This document shows positions 52,201 to 62,462 of a stretch of 64,000 nucleotides of DNA, one piece after another; the stretch's first letter is position 1, and each line of letters opens with the position of its first letter. The position numbers were made by a program, and so were the translations under genes. This stretch comes from Ceratodon purpureus (Eukaryota > Streptophyta > Bryopsida > Pseudoditrichales > Ditrichaceae): contig CM026422.1 in NCBI GenBank assembly GCA_014871385.1, positions 12,512,831 to 12,576,830 of the forward strand, written 5' to 3'. The notes beneath the pieces were generated by a model. The model saw only the letters and a list, made by a program, of their open reading frames with translations, did no database searches and was not told where the DNA came from.

Positions 52201-52787
52201 ATTGCAGCAGGGTTGGTAGTCTCAAGAACACGGAGAGCCGTGTGTACACTGGGATCCGGAAACGGACCGGTCGCTTCCTGTAGATGGGATAAAAGCCGGA
52301 TGCCCTACTGCGAACCAATCCGGAAGGAAGATAGTATGGTAGAATACCGTGCAGCCGTAAGGTGATGTCATTGTAGTATGATTTCCGTATCAGTAACCGG
52401 TACTGAGTAGTTATCCGGACCGGTCCATAGCCGTACGGAAGGATTATTACTCCACTTCTCGGGTGGTAGATAGGAACAGTGGGGTGTCCAGCCACTATAA
52501 GTCACAGGACGGTGGAAAATCCAGCCACTTGAAAGGATAGACGGATCAGTGGGAACCGGCCACTAGTCTAAAAAGCCGGAAAATAGGAACGAGGCAAAAA
52601 CTACCGGATATGTCCAACCGTCAGTAAGACGGTGTACGGTCGGACACGGGAGGTGATTTCCGTTAAAATCTAAAAGGAAGAAAACTATAGGTCTTCGTGG
52701 GAACGAACACGGAGTGGTTTACTTTGGAGGGTAATTAGTGTCAATTAAGTGCCTTCCGGAGGAATACTGATACCACGTCGTGCTACA
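49272..52787 (+). repeat. 3' LTR of element A
   Basis: 3,516 bp; TATAAAAG at 49,653. Mostly matches the A 5' LTR, but over about 50,100-50,310 and 50,870-51,075 it reads like the B type. Followed by CAACT (52,788-52,792), the right TSD copy. Confidence 0.95.
49862..51730 (+). CDS. LTR-encoded accessory protein (A, 3' copy)
   Basis: 622 codons, the fourth intact copy of the LTR ORF in the window. A mosaic of A-type and B-type segments at the protein level (for example the STPEPRDFVHQYLKGTGD part is B-type, the SMNCEVLLDKAWGWKLA part is A-type). Confidence 0.75.
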   Translation: MGRKGKEPAAEGQSFRVQRVMPLMPAGEKEKELLRTALESMNCEVLLDKAWGWKLALPAQEILVKNPENRGTIRGEPDKWSAQLWRETYGFKNSGGEVSTPEPRDFVHQYLKGTGDPREGWVVDDIADPEARRVVGFMNPIFHPEKPKRITIKWASVFIGAMIGEFTVDWGVMMKTIIDRQVANLRKTKKQATCLPSFLIHLYRTKGLLSTEEVREYDELLSYQQFAEPEEVSDQDDDDDVIEVSPTPAKRPRPSPEKGQPSGSPRTPIPAKRTLNTEIQQPTGPPEHTGDPYQDLVNLSEQATTYARFLQSTRQVEGRLAREVMILTGSDRVEDCLSILRKQRDLAGLQEKHMDRLAKYRETNRKLEEEVRDARKDFNDARDRAVEAIRSVAEIKATLALPVDVANQCAVYQAFLTRQPDPTMKNIIKFMHDRTQVMKDTWMQMKNLVEVLGYAEAGPSSGPPADREDPRPPSPTREPAPVPPPASPIRSAIRPAQQEVGHPLEDPIPDTLSSLHTLPNLDGVETVNPGNIPLGPDQRPPPVDFMPVQGSPETLQVDLSAVPVAARSPSPAVQVDRSRKSSEPSASEAPEEGPSLKKLKRPQKKERLDGTRHSPRLDKHKE

Positions 52788-55249
52788 CAACTACGTTACA
52801 TCGCGTTAATAGTGACGTCGAACAGGTGCCATCGCGTTAATAGTGACGGAACATCAGTCACCGTTGACAGTATGTCACGTTTAAGATGAGAAGCGAGTTA
52901 TAGTTAGAATACGTTTAAAAGGACGTTACAATACGCGAATAAAGTGATCAGTATGCCCGAACAGTCAGAGCGACAGTGTGATTGATGAAATGATAATTCT
53001 CACCTCTTTCGAAGCCTCTAGAAATAAATGTCGTCCATGTCCTACGTTCGTATCTCCGCAGCGACGTAGGAAATATATTCCAGTACGTAGACCACACAAT
53101 GCGAACGTCGTGATGGTTCAGTACGCAAACGATCTCTGCGTTATCTATGAAGTTGAAGTTGAGAATGCTTAGTGAATTTACTGTCGTAAACTTTAAAAGT
53201 ATCTTCACGTCACGTCTGCTCCTGCATTACAGTAAGAGTAATCAGTGTTTAGTTAGACGTTTTCTTTTGAAATTCTCTTCGGCAACCTTACATTCAGATA
53301 TCTTTGGCGTCAATTACATCGCTTCTAGAACTACTGTTTGAAAGCATAAACAGGCATTGAAAACAAAGAATTTCTGGGACTTCCTGTTTAATTTGAGTTC
53401 CGCTGAGGCTAATTTTTTTGCGTGAACCGTCTTGATTTTTTCACTCAAGCTGCTTTGCTCGTTTATCCCTTTGCTGTATACCTACCGAACCTCTCCATTA
53501 AATCATGCTCATAGAACGTCTTCCATGACAGACGACCACGTTCTGTGACGTTATTAATGACGTAACACCCATTAGGGTTGACTGTATGTCACGTTACAAA
53601 TGACATGCGAGTAACAGTTATATTCCGTTAAAAAAGGCAGTACTTGACGCTCTGTGTCATCAGTAACCGGGAACAGTCATAGCTTTCGTGAGAACAGTAG
53701 AATTTGCTACGATAATAGTAGTCATACTTCTGAGTATGATTCACTTTAACAGTGGCTACACCTTTTTCTCCGGCGCGTACCTCGCATGTTTGGTTAGGCA
53801 ACGTTCGTGTTCTTGATTTGCAGATTGTAGAGAAAGAGGGCTTCTTCCGCTTCTAGAACCTGCTAAACAATTTGAAAGTTAGAAGGCATGGTATAATCTC
53901 AACACACCTTAATATTGACCGTCTGTATAGAAGCAGCATGTCTAAAAGAATTCCATTAGAAGAACGTAGCTTGAGAGACATTTTCGAGTTTATGCTTGCA
54001 ATAACTGAAAGCAATCCGTGGTCAGTTGAAGATTCTCACCTCTATCAAAGCTTGATGAAATAAATAACGCGCAAAGACGCTCTAATTTCTTCCCTTCATA
54101 GCGACCCAGGAACTTATCCACGACATGGAGCAGCGTGCGTTAACATTAGGATCCTTCAACTCGTAAACAGGTGATGAGTTACCTACATCACGTCACCACT
54201 GACATAACATTGCGTCACAGCGGATAGTATATGACGTCACACGAAACATTACAACACGTCTTAAGTTACATTTCATCACGTTACATATGACATTGGATTA
54301 CATTGTATGACGTTAAAAATGACAGAAGATCACGTCTTCGTCGTTGAGCATTCCTGGATTTAAGCCCTCTCTCACCTCCTTCAATGTCTGACCATAGCCA
54401 CATCTCGTGCACGCTCTAATTTCTTCCCACCATAGCGACAGAGGTACATAGATACGATAAGGTGAACATGAGGATATCTAAATACTTGTACACCTCTTTC
54501 TTAAACTTTACATGCATTTTTATGGAACTTCTGCTCCTGCATTACTAACTACTCAGAGGCTGTTACCATGACCATGTCCATGAACTTACGTATGGAAAAT
54601 GTGACATCCTGAAAACATTAGAGGTAGTAAATTCGACATGCCTACTAGAATACCCTACTAATCCTCGTTATGAAAAGCCCCTGGATTATTGGACACGTAG
54701 GCGCAGGGCATTGGACGATAAAACATCTCCAAAACATTGTAACACTGAGCATGAACTTCAATCCGTTGAGGCAGAGTCGGGAAGCATTGACATTGACTAA
54801 CAATAGCGTAGTTACCTTTTTTCTAACCGATTACATTGACTAATTAATTAATTTTGGTTACTCACATGTAGGCTATGAAAAGCAAAAACTCTGTCCACAC
54901 AACAATTACCAGCCATTATCAAAGAGCTCCGGATATGTTAAATGGTACATGAACACCCGTCACAGATGACATTAAATCTCGTCACGAGTGACATTAAATT
55001 ATGACATAGTTGACATCATATCACATTGCAACACGTTAAAGATGACAAAATATTGTGTTAACATCCCGGTACAGCGGACAGTATCCCATGTTACAGATAA
55101 CAGGACTTCGCGTCTCTCTAGACAGTATACTCTGTTAGGAAAGACGTGTGAAAACATGAACACACAATCCATAGACAGCACGGAAGTAAGGGATAATTAC
55201 CCGATCACCGCCGGGTAGTTGGACATGCGCACGCCCTTAGGGTCAGCAA
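52788..55249. repeat. old degenerate repeats rich in CGTTAC/CGTCAC ... TGAC words
   Basis: No convincing gene. Four clusters (about 52,800-52,940, 53,530-53,680, 54,190-54,340, 54,950-55,100) repeat loosely the pattern CGTTAC or CGTCAC, 3-5 bases, then TGAC. Longer shared pieces: CTCTAATTTCTTCCC followed by CATAGCGAC near 54,077 and 54,414, and TCTGCTCCTGCATTAC near 53,216 and 54,528. This looks like an ancient tandem array. Part of it (53,411-53,490) resembles the left flank of element A. Short frames here (up to ~86 codons) look like chance. Confidence 0.6.
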
Positions 55250-56863
55250 TTGGAGATCACTTATGGCAGCCGGCGTAACAAACATCATGAAGGATCCATA
55301 CTCGAAATAGCGGCGGACAAGTTAACTCCTGCATACGAGGTCTTGCGTGATGCGATCGTGGACGCCAACAGGAGAGAGGTGGCGCTCCGATTGAAGAACG
55401 CAGGTTTTGACCCTGACTTCTGTGGAGACTTGGTGCCTTCGTGTGGATGCTCGTCAATCAGGTCGTCTGCTGCTCCAACCGCACCAGGAAATCGGAGTAG
55501 ACGCCGATCCTCCTCAGTGGAATCGGACTTCCAACCGAGGCGGAGCACGCGCCTACGCCGTCCTCTGTCGCACCGGGAGGAAGCGGAGGCAGCACTGACG
55601 AAGCCGACTGCACACGGAAAGACAGTGAGTAAACCCTAAACCCTATCTGCTGTTCAATCCGAGAGCGCACCATTTCATTTCCATCTTCTGTTAGAATAGA
55701 ATTGCGGTTTGTTAGTGTATGCTCACTTTGTGGATGGCAATTAACGCATTCTGTTGTTGAGGGTACACATTATGTTGTTGAGGGTATAATTCTTGTCAAG
55801 TTTTCTAGACAGGGCCGTCATTTCACATAGTTAGGTGGGCGGCTTTCACCAATTAAAGTTGCATTTCATTCGCATTTGTCAGAATCCGAAGGAGGGAGGC
55901 GAGGTTTTTGCAGAGTGGAGGCAGCGTGGTTCGAAGCTCGTTTCTCGAAGGAATACGCTGTCGGTGGCGGCTCTTCGATCGGCAATTGGAGGAGAATTCC
56001 ACTGGCTGTCGGAGATGGAAGACGACCACGATGATCCGAGAGGGAAGACCCGCGCCCGCAGCCGTAGCATCATCACCAAGCCCCGGCGCGTAAAGACGAA
56101 TTGGATGGACCGCGAGATTAGAGGATGCCCACCTCGGTCCAAGGCAGGGAGTGCAGGCGGTGGGAGGGCGTCTTCGGGGCCAGCTCACCGAAAACCCGCA
56201 GGAGTTCTGAAGAGAACCCGCGGCGTGGAGAGGGGAGCATCGCAAGACGCCGAGGAAGACCTAACTCCTCCAAGGCAATGGCGTCCTACGTCGGATATGT
56301 CCTCTCCTGTGGGGCGTTCCTCGGGCTCCCGCACCCCCCTTGCGTCGGGGAGGGTGGCCATGCGCACAACTCGGAGCGACTCCCACAGCTCGCATAGAGT
56401 TCAGTCCGAGGAGGCTGGATACGAAGACGACATGGAGGAGGAATTTGAGGAAGAAGACATGATGGAAGAGGAGGAAGACATGGAGGGGTACAAGGAGGAA
56501 GACGACGGGTCACCGAAGGAGCCGATGCAAATTAAATTGGATTGCTATGGCGTGCCAGTCGGATCCCACGAACCACTCCTTAATGCGGCCCTACAGAAGT
56601 TTGCACGCGCCCTGGATCCGACTGCAGCACCGGGTTGGAAGGGACAACAGAAGGCGGCTAAGGCGTCTTTGATCGAGCGAGTGAGGTCAGAGTTCGAATT
56701 CTACGGTGAGAGCACTGCACTAAGTGAGAAGTGGTTCAACCAGAGGATGTCCAGGGCAGTGACTCGGGTGAAGTTCGCTATCAACAAGCTGATCAGGTTT
56801 GGGCATTCAAAGCCACCGGACATCGCCACAGACCACTGGGATAAGCTGGTGGAGATGCGGGAT
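55250..56863 (+). CDS. En/Spm-type (Transposase_24-like) gene fragment, cut by T2
   Basis: Exon 55,250(or earlier)-55,624, GT-AG intron 55,625-55,882, exon 55,883-56,863, phase 0. Exon 1 is Arg/Ser-rich after a helical start; no in-frame ATG was found in it, so the true start is upstream. Exon 2 has a basic region, a long acidic run (EEEFEEEDMMEEEEDMEG) and then a domain with GVPVG, EKWFNQRMSRAVTRVKFAI and DHWDKLVEMRD. The order of these motifs recalls the plant Transposase_24 (Ptta/En/Spm) family. The frame stops within three codons of the T2 border, so the gene is truncated by T2 and its 3' part would lie beyond the window. Family assignment is from memory of the motif pattern. Confidence 0.5.
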
Positions 56864-56990
56864 GGGGAAAGTTAGCATGTGAGCGGAGAGCGGAGAGCGG
56901 AGAGCAGAGAGCAGAGAATGGAGAGCAGAGATTTGACATTTAGCCAAATTTTTTAAAGCAAAGTAAACCCTATAACCGTGGAAAAAAACT
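56864..56990 (+). repeat. T2 left terminal inverted repeat
   Basis: Same organisation as the T1 left TIR: GGGGAAAG start, GTGAGCGGAGAGCGG units, ATTTAGCCAAATTTT, CCCTATAACCGTG. The partner repeat is outside the window. Confidence 0.75.
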
Positions 56991-57536
56991 AAAAAAAGGT
57001 ATGGTTTTTTTACTTTTTTTAGTAAAGGAGCGTATTCCCGTGGAATTCAGGGTTATGTCTGGTAAAAATTTTTTTACGTTTTATTTTTTTGGTACAAATT
57101 AGGGCTGATGTCATGATGACGTCATCCATTCAATCCTTTAGATTTGGTCCCTTATTGGATCTAGATAGGAGTATTCCAACATCATGTTCTTAGATCACAA
57201 CATTAAATATTTAATAGAAAAGTAAAGGAAAAAAAAAAATCACAAAAGCTAAAGTTTATGGTCTGAAACCTTAAACTTTATGGTCTGAAAGCTAAAGTTT
57301 ATGGTCTGAAACACTAAATTTTGAGCATTTATTTTATAATATTTCACTCTTCGTGTTATATTTTGAGCTTTACAGTTGGCGTTTCATCCTTTACATAACC
57401 CGAGACGAATTGGAAATGAGAAACATAACTACTTTAAGATGTTTGGAGTAGAGTAGACGAAGGAATAGGCAATGAACTCCGATTCAATCAAATCAAATCA
57501 AATGCAAACAATGAAAGACCGAAGCCTCGTTCAAAC
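56991..57536. other. T2 left subterminal region
   Basis: AT-rich noncoding DNA. A short word (AAAGTTTATGGTCTGAAA) is repeated in tandem near 57,250-57,315. Shares the ATGATGACGTCAT palindrome with T1. No gene seen. Confidence 0.5.
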
Positions 57537-60500
57537 TCACAATATGCTAGAATCACTACTTCCACTGTCAGAACTAGATGACTCGGAATCTCCTTCTACC
57601 GCCTCGTCATCGACGAATATCAGAGCCCTAGGATCAAAAGTAGTTGGCCGACTAGGAACATATGTGAGGGCTCCAGATTGAAACGCCTGTGCTAAGTCCT
57701 CCGCGTAGTCCGGAAGTATAAAAGGCTGAATCGGGCTGGAATGAAGACGCCACGATGAAGTGGACACTGATGTTGGCCCACGTGGCGGTGTTGCCGAAAC
57801 TACTCTGCAATAGAAAACCGATTGTGGTTAGATTGAATACGTAGAGGTGCAAAGAGAAGAAATGCTTGGAGAATTTGAACAAAAAATAGAAGACTTACAC
57901 CACTTATCAGGTCTTCTTGCTCTCTTTGGAGGCGCTTCGTCTGCTGCTGCCGGCCTAGGATGTTTAGGAGGGCCCATGGCAGATGACGTAGCCATATACG
58001 GTTTGAGAAGGGCGTTGAAGATGGCTTCGTCCTCCTCACAAGCTATAATATGACGACCAATACTCTGGCAAGCCTTGAGGGAGGCACCTGAAAACACGTA
58101 GCATAGATAAGTAGTGAGTTCCTGTGGAGAAAATCAGAGGATTGGAAATGCAGAAACTGTTATTGGAGGATTACCTGTTCCCGCCGACCACTCGAAGACT
58201 ATGTCACCGGGCTTGGTCATCTCCTCAATGATGCCCTGCATCATCTCAGGGGCTTTCTCCCTCGGGCCTCTCCACGGCACCTCTCCATTCATGAGCTGCG
58301 AGTTTAGCTGGGTGAAGTTAAGAATGGCATCACTCTCGGTAATGTGGAGGTCGTTGTGAACGACATCGGATTTCTTCGTTTGAAAAGAAAACTTGGATGG
58401 GGGGGTACCACCACGAATGAAGACGCGCACCCAGAATCGAAGAGACTGCGAGAAACAACAATGTGTAAGTGCAATTAAGAAGATAACTTAGTAGAATTCA
58501 AAGACAAGCAAAGATTATGATGTACATACCAAGGAGCCGGGCATCGTTGGGTGAGCCAAGCCTAGTCCATTGAAGCCCCACCAGTCTCGGTGCTGCACGA
58601 AGCCATCCTCAGCAGCAACTTCGGAAATCTTCGAAGCGAGACGTTGGTCGTTGTTGTGGATGATGCAGAGAGCACCATCAAACTGCAAGAAATGTCTTGC
58701 GAATTCGAAGAGGTCTTCCAAATAATCCTTGCCGCATTTGTTCCAAGGCGGAGGGACGTAGGAGGGATTGGATATGGTGGGGACCGGAAGATTCTCAGGA
58801 ATGTCGGCAATGATCAAGTCGAATCCCAAGTGATTCTCCAGTTGGCATCTCTCAGGAACTCGGCTGTCGCGGCCTCCTCCAAACTTGAATAAACAAGAAA
58901 TCAGAGTTAGAAAATATAAGGATTACAGAATATCAGAATTTAAGGGAAAGAATGAAACAACGAATCATACCATTCGAATGATGTCTAGAGCCTTGTTCCA
59001 TTCGGGATCGCCACCAACGTCTTCAAGTTCCTTGTGTCGGGATAGAACCAAAGGCACAGAGGAGTTGATGACATAAACCTGAGAGGAATTGAGAGTTCCA
59101 GCCGAAGAGGTACTCTGTGGGAATTTCTTGGTTTTCCTCTGCTCGAGGAGACTTCTGGTGACCTCGGAAGCACTGATCGAGGAAGGAGCCGGCGAAGAAG
59201 CTGGAGTAGGCTTCGTAACGACAATACCTGGAGAGGGCTTTGGTTCCTTCTGTTTTGGCTGGGAAGACGCCGCACCGGTTTGCTGTGATGCCTCCGACTT
59301 AGAACGAACAGATTTCAGTCGCCTCCCTCTCCCTTTCTTTGGTGGAGGAGCGGAAGATTGATCCTCCTGTCCTTCGTCTTCGTCTGCACCATCGAAGGAG
59401 GCTTCCACCACCACCTCACCGGCATCGTGTAGCATCTTGACGTCCGCCTCCGAGTCAATAGTGAAACCACCAATACAATCAAGATACCAGCATCCAGCAT
59501 CCAGGTGAGCAGCTTTGTACCTTTTTATCTGCTGGGGAGAGTACATACATTGGTCCGATGTTGTCTGCGTCCAAAGCTTGAAGTACTTGGGGAGCTGCTG
59601 AACGCTGATGGCCCCCTTCAAAATAAGCTCTCGCTTGAAGTACCTAAGGGAAGACATATAAAGGTAAGTATTTGCAATGAAAATTATGAAATGGAAATGC
59701 GATTAAGTTACTTCACGTACCGGTAAGTAACCCGCTTCAAACTTCAGCGGTTCCAGGGAATTTTGCGAAGTCGGACTTCTTGTCGAAGTGGTTAACAGCC
59801 TTTTTTCCAATGAACGTAGGGAAGGCCTTGTCCCACAAGAGAATACGTGAACTCTCGACAAAATCGCCCGGCTGTTGGACATCAGGAAATGCCATCCAAT
59901 TGATGTCGAGGTTCTCCCTTTTGATTATGTCCTCGACTTCGTAAATGACGGCTTCCTCCAACTGTAATACAAAAATCATATAAGTTGCAACCAAGAAGGT
60001 ATACGTTAAAAAAACAAGGGAATAATGAATCGGAAAGGATTTCGTATGGAAATTACCCCAGCCCAGAATGAAGCTTTGTTCAACCATGGGTCCAGTTCGG
60101 TGTCCTTGAATTCAGATGGCAGAAATCTGTAAGACGTTCGAGCACTCGGGGATGAGTTCCACCACTTCAACCAACGAGCCTTGTATTTGGCCTCAACGGC
60201 CGCTGGAACAAACCTCTGAAGCTTTTCGAGCGACATCTCAGGCTTATTATTGAGACTGTAATGGCGATTGATCTGCAAGAAGCACCAAATTTTAAAAGGA
60301 TTAATACAGAAATTATTGAAGTCAAACGAAACAGTGAATCGAACAATGTCCAGTGAGTCACCTCATTGAGGAAGTCGTCACCATTCTTGGGATTTGCGAT
60401 AGCCAAGTACTTGGTAAAGTCCTTCTTCTTGATGGCTTCGACCATTCTATCCATTGCCTCATTCATGACATCCCAAACTGCACTTGCAGACTGCTCATTC

Positions 60501-61509
60501 TCGGGTGTCTTCTTGCGGTAGGCAGTGGCTGCTTCATCGGAGGCCGCAGCGAGTTCCCGCTATAGAAAGAGAAATAAGCCTTAGGAAATTCCATGGGTAT
60601 TGAAAAATAAGAAGCAAATAGAGAGAGGAGGTAGGACTTACTCGGTACAAAAATGCGATGAAAACTTTAGTTGTCAAGGGAAACCAGGAGGGATTAGGTG
60701 CCTTGTTCTTCAAACATGCGTCATACTCCTGAGGACTGAGGAGGTCTTTAAATTCCTCCAGCTTCATCATTCCGAAAGAGCGGATTCGAAATAGTTTTGC
60801 GGGGAGATTACTCTTCACGTAGTCATTCTCAGTCGACCTGAAAATAAACCAGAATACGTATGATGAATAATAGAGATGAGAGAATGTAACAAATGGAAAA
60901 ACAGGAAAAAGAAACAAGTACTTACCAGTTGATGTCATGCATTGCGTGAAGGAGATTGCCAACATGGCCACGGGGGTCAAGTACTATGCAGTGCACAGAT
61001 ATGTGCCAAGACGGGTCGTCTGGATGATGCTTGTTGATATGACGAAGCCATGCTGAGAGGCGATGGTTACCTTCCCAGACAAAAAACATCTTCCCCGAGA
61101 ATTGCGACCACTCCTCGTCACTTTGAAGCTCAAATTCAAAGGCATAATTCGCGTCCCTCCATAATGGGCTCCATCTAGCCATTACCTCATCCGTAACATC
61201 TCTTGTCTGCTCTTCGTTGTTGTACATAGAGATGTACATGACGCAGTCGCCATCTCTATACCCCTTAACGAACTCCCGCTCCAAATGCTGTACCCCCACT
61301 TCGCCAACTGGTCTAACCTTTGCCATTGGGATCATCCTGCACAGGGGCACTGACATTCGGGACTTCTGCGACGGCTTGATTCTGAGCTTGTTGATGACAG
61401 CGTTGGAGTCAATCTTGTACTGGGTTCGATGTTCCAATTCCCCTTCATTAGCAGTCTTCAAGTTCATCGGACAAGATGGTTTGACCAATACATCTTGTGT
61501 TTGCGTAAC
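57537..61509 (-). CDS. ParB-like / permuted amino-methyltransferase-like protein gene (T2 copy)
   Basis: Ten exons: 61509-60926, 60837-60642, 60559-60362, 60272-60057, 59961-59721, 59643-58971, 58883-58530, 58445-58175, 58087-57899, 57802-57537. Seven match T1 in length exactly (584, 196, 198, 216, 354, 271, 266), two differ by whole codons, and one is 241 against 242 nt, a one-base frameshift near the end of exon 5 that probably disables this copy. Motifs: FVWEGNHRLSAWLRHI and IVLDPRG (ParB-like); FDLIIADIPENLPVP (motif IV place, DIPE for DPPY); FEWSAGTG joined across an intron to KACQSIGRHIIACEEDE (motif I/II, SAM site). C-terminus acidic and Ser-rich. Family knowledge: ParB-methyltransferase fusions occur in bacteria and phages. 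Confidence 0.73.
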
Positions 61510-61654
61510 CTGCCAGAAGGTGCGCAAATTAGGAGAACAAGCACAAACGAAGAAAGTCATGCAAAGTAGACAAGTATGTAAAAGAAAGTAACAATATATC
61601 TTCATACTGTCATCTCTCTTTTAACAACTCAATCATCATCTGTGATTGATAAAA

Positions 61655-62322
61655 CTATCTACGTGAGGATCGACTATAGTACTCCTTAGACTGTCTACAG
61701 TTCCAGTGACGGCGCCTCCTCCAAAATCGCCTGGTCTGTTGGACAGGGCACGGCAGAATTGCCGGCAGAGCAAAGACAACATGGGCTGGCCTCCTGACTC
61801 TAATCGGCGAGGAAGGAGACGGTGGAGACATCGGCGGAGAGCCCTGTGGAGGAGACGTGGGCATGTAGCCCAGGGAGGTAGGCTCATAAACCGGGGATGT
61901 AGGCATGTACACTGGAGAGGTAGGCATGTACACTGGAGAGGTGGGCATGTACACTGGCGAGGTAGGCATGTACTGTGGAGAGTGGACCTCGAGAGGTTCA
62001 CTTTCCACACCTACAGGGTTGGCTACATCACAGGTACAGTAGTACTGATTAAATGAATCCGAAAGATCGGAAACATTGATCACAGAAATGGGGGAAGTAG
62101 CGAACATCTCAGGAGCATCGGAAGATACCTAGAGTAGAAGAAATGAAGTGAGGATTAACTTCAATTTCTAGAAGAGTAGGAAACAAAGATGGGTATAAGC
62201 CGAATAGAACTCAAATTCATAAACATCAGAAAACAATATAAATTGAAAATTGAATGAAATACCTCAGTTTCTGCTGGCGTCGGGTCTTGACGTTCGCTCC
62301 CCAGATGATCTCCATCAGAGTC
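61655..62322 (-). CDS. CTD-like heptad exon and preceding exon (T2)
   Basis: A 60-nt exon 62,322-62,263 (ends PTPAETE) is joined to exon 62,128-61,655. The latter begins VSSDAPEMFATSPISVINV and has six heptads at 61,972-61,847: YMPTSPV four times, YEPTSLG, YMPTSPP. A Ser/Pro-rich part and a basic tail end at the same stop position as in T1. The heptads are encoded by 21-bp tandem units. Heptad number differs (six against three in T1). Confidence 0.68.
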
Positions 62323-62462
62323 CTTAATCACAAACATCGTTATAATTATTAGAAGAAACAGCAAATATGAGAAAACAGACCACAAGCGCGACAAGGCTCC
62401 CATATAAACCTTAAAAAATCGTGAAAACTCATGAGATTCATAATATCTTTGTGAGCACAATC

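Larger units (their letters stand above)
12334..52787 (+). mobile_element. Ty3/gypsy LTR retrotransposon 'A', broken and split by MULE T1
   Basis: Rightward element of about 12.9 kb once T1 is discounted, close kin of element B. Parts: 5' LTR 12,334-15,846; PBS 15,856-15,873; gag 15,941-17,506; pol left part to 19,984; T1 insertion; pol right part 47,545-49,260; purine tract; 3' LTR 49,272-52,787; TSD CAACT at both ends. It is broken in about two places, the large T1 insertion plus one small lesion. The coding parts are still very like B, so it is young on a genomic scale but older than T1 and B. Differences between its two LTRs are clustered, so a simple LTR clock would mislead. Confidence 0.95.

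Noticed and set aside
53872-54063. Short open frames (60-86 codons) in the degenerate-repeat region
   Set aside because: No domain, no splice-site support, AT-rich repeat background; chance frames.
55628-55646. Telomere-like AAACCCTAAACCCTAT
   Set aside because: Only about two units, inside an intron; no telomeric or interstitial telomere array.
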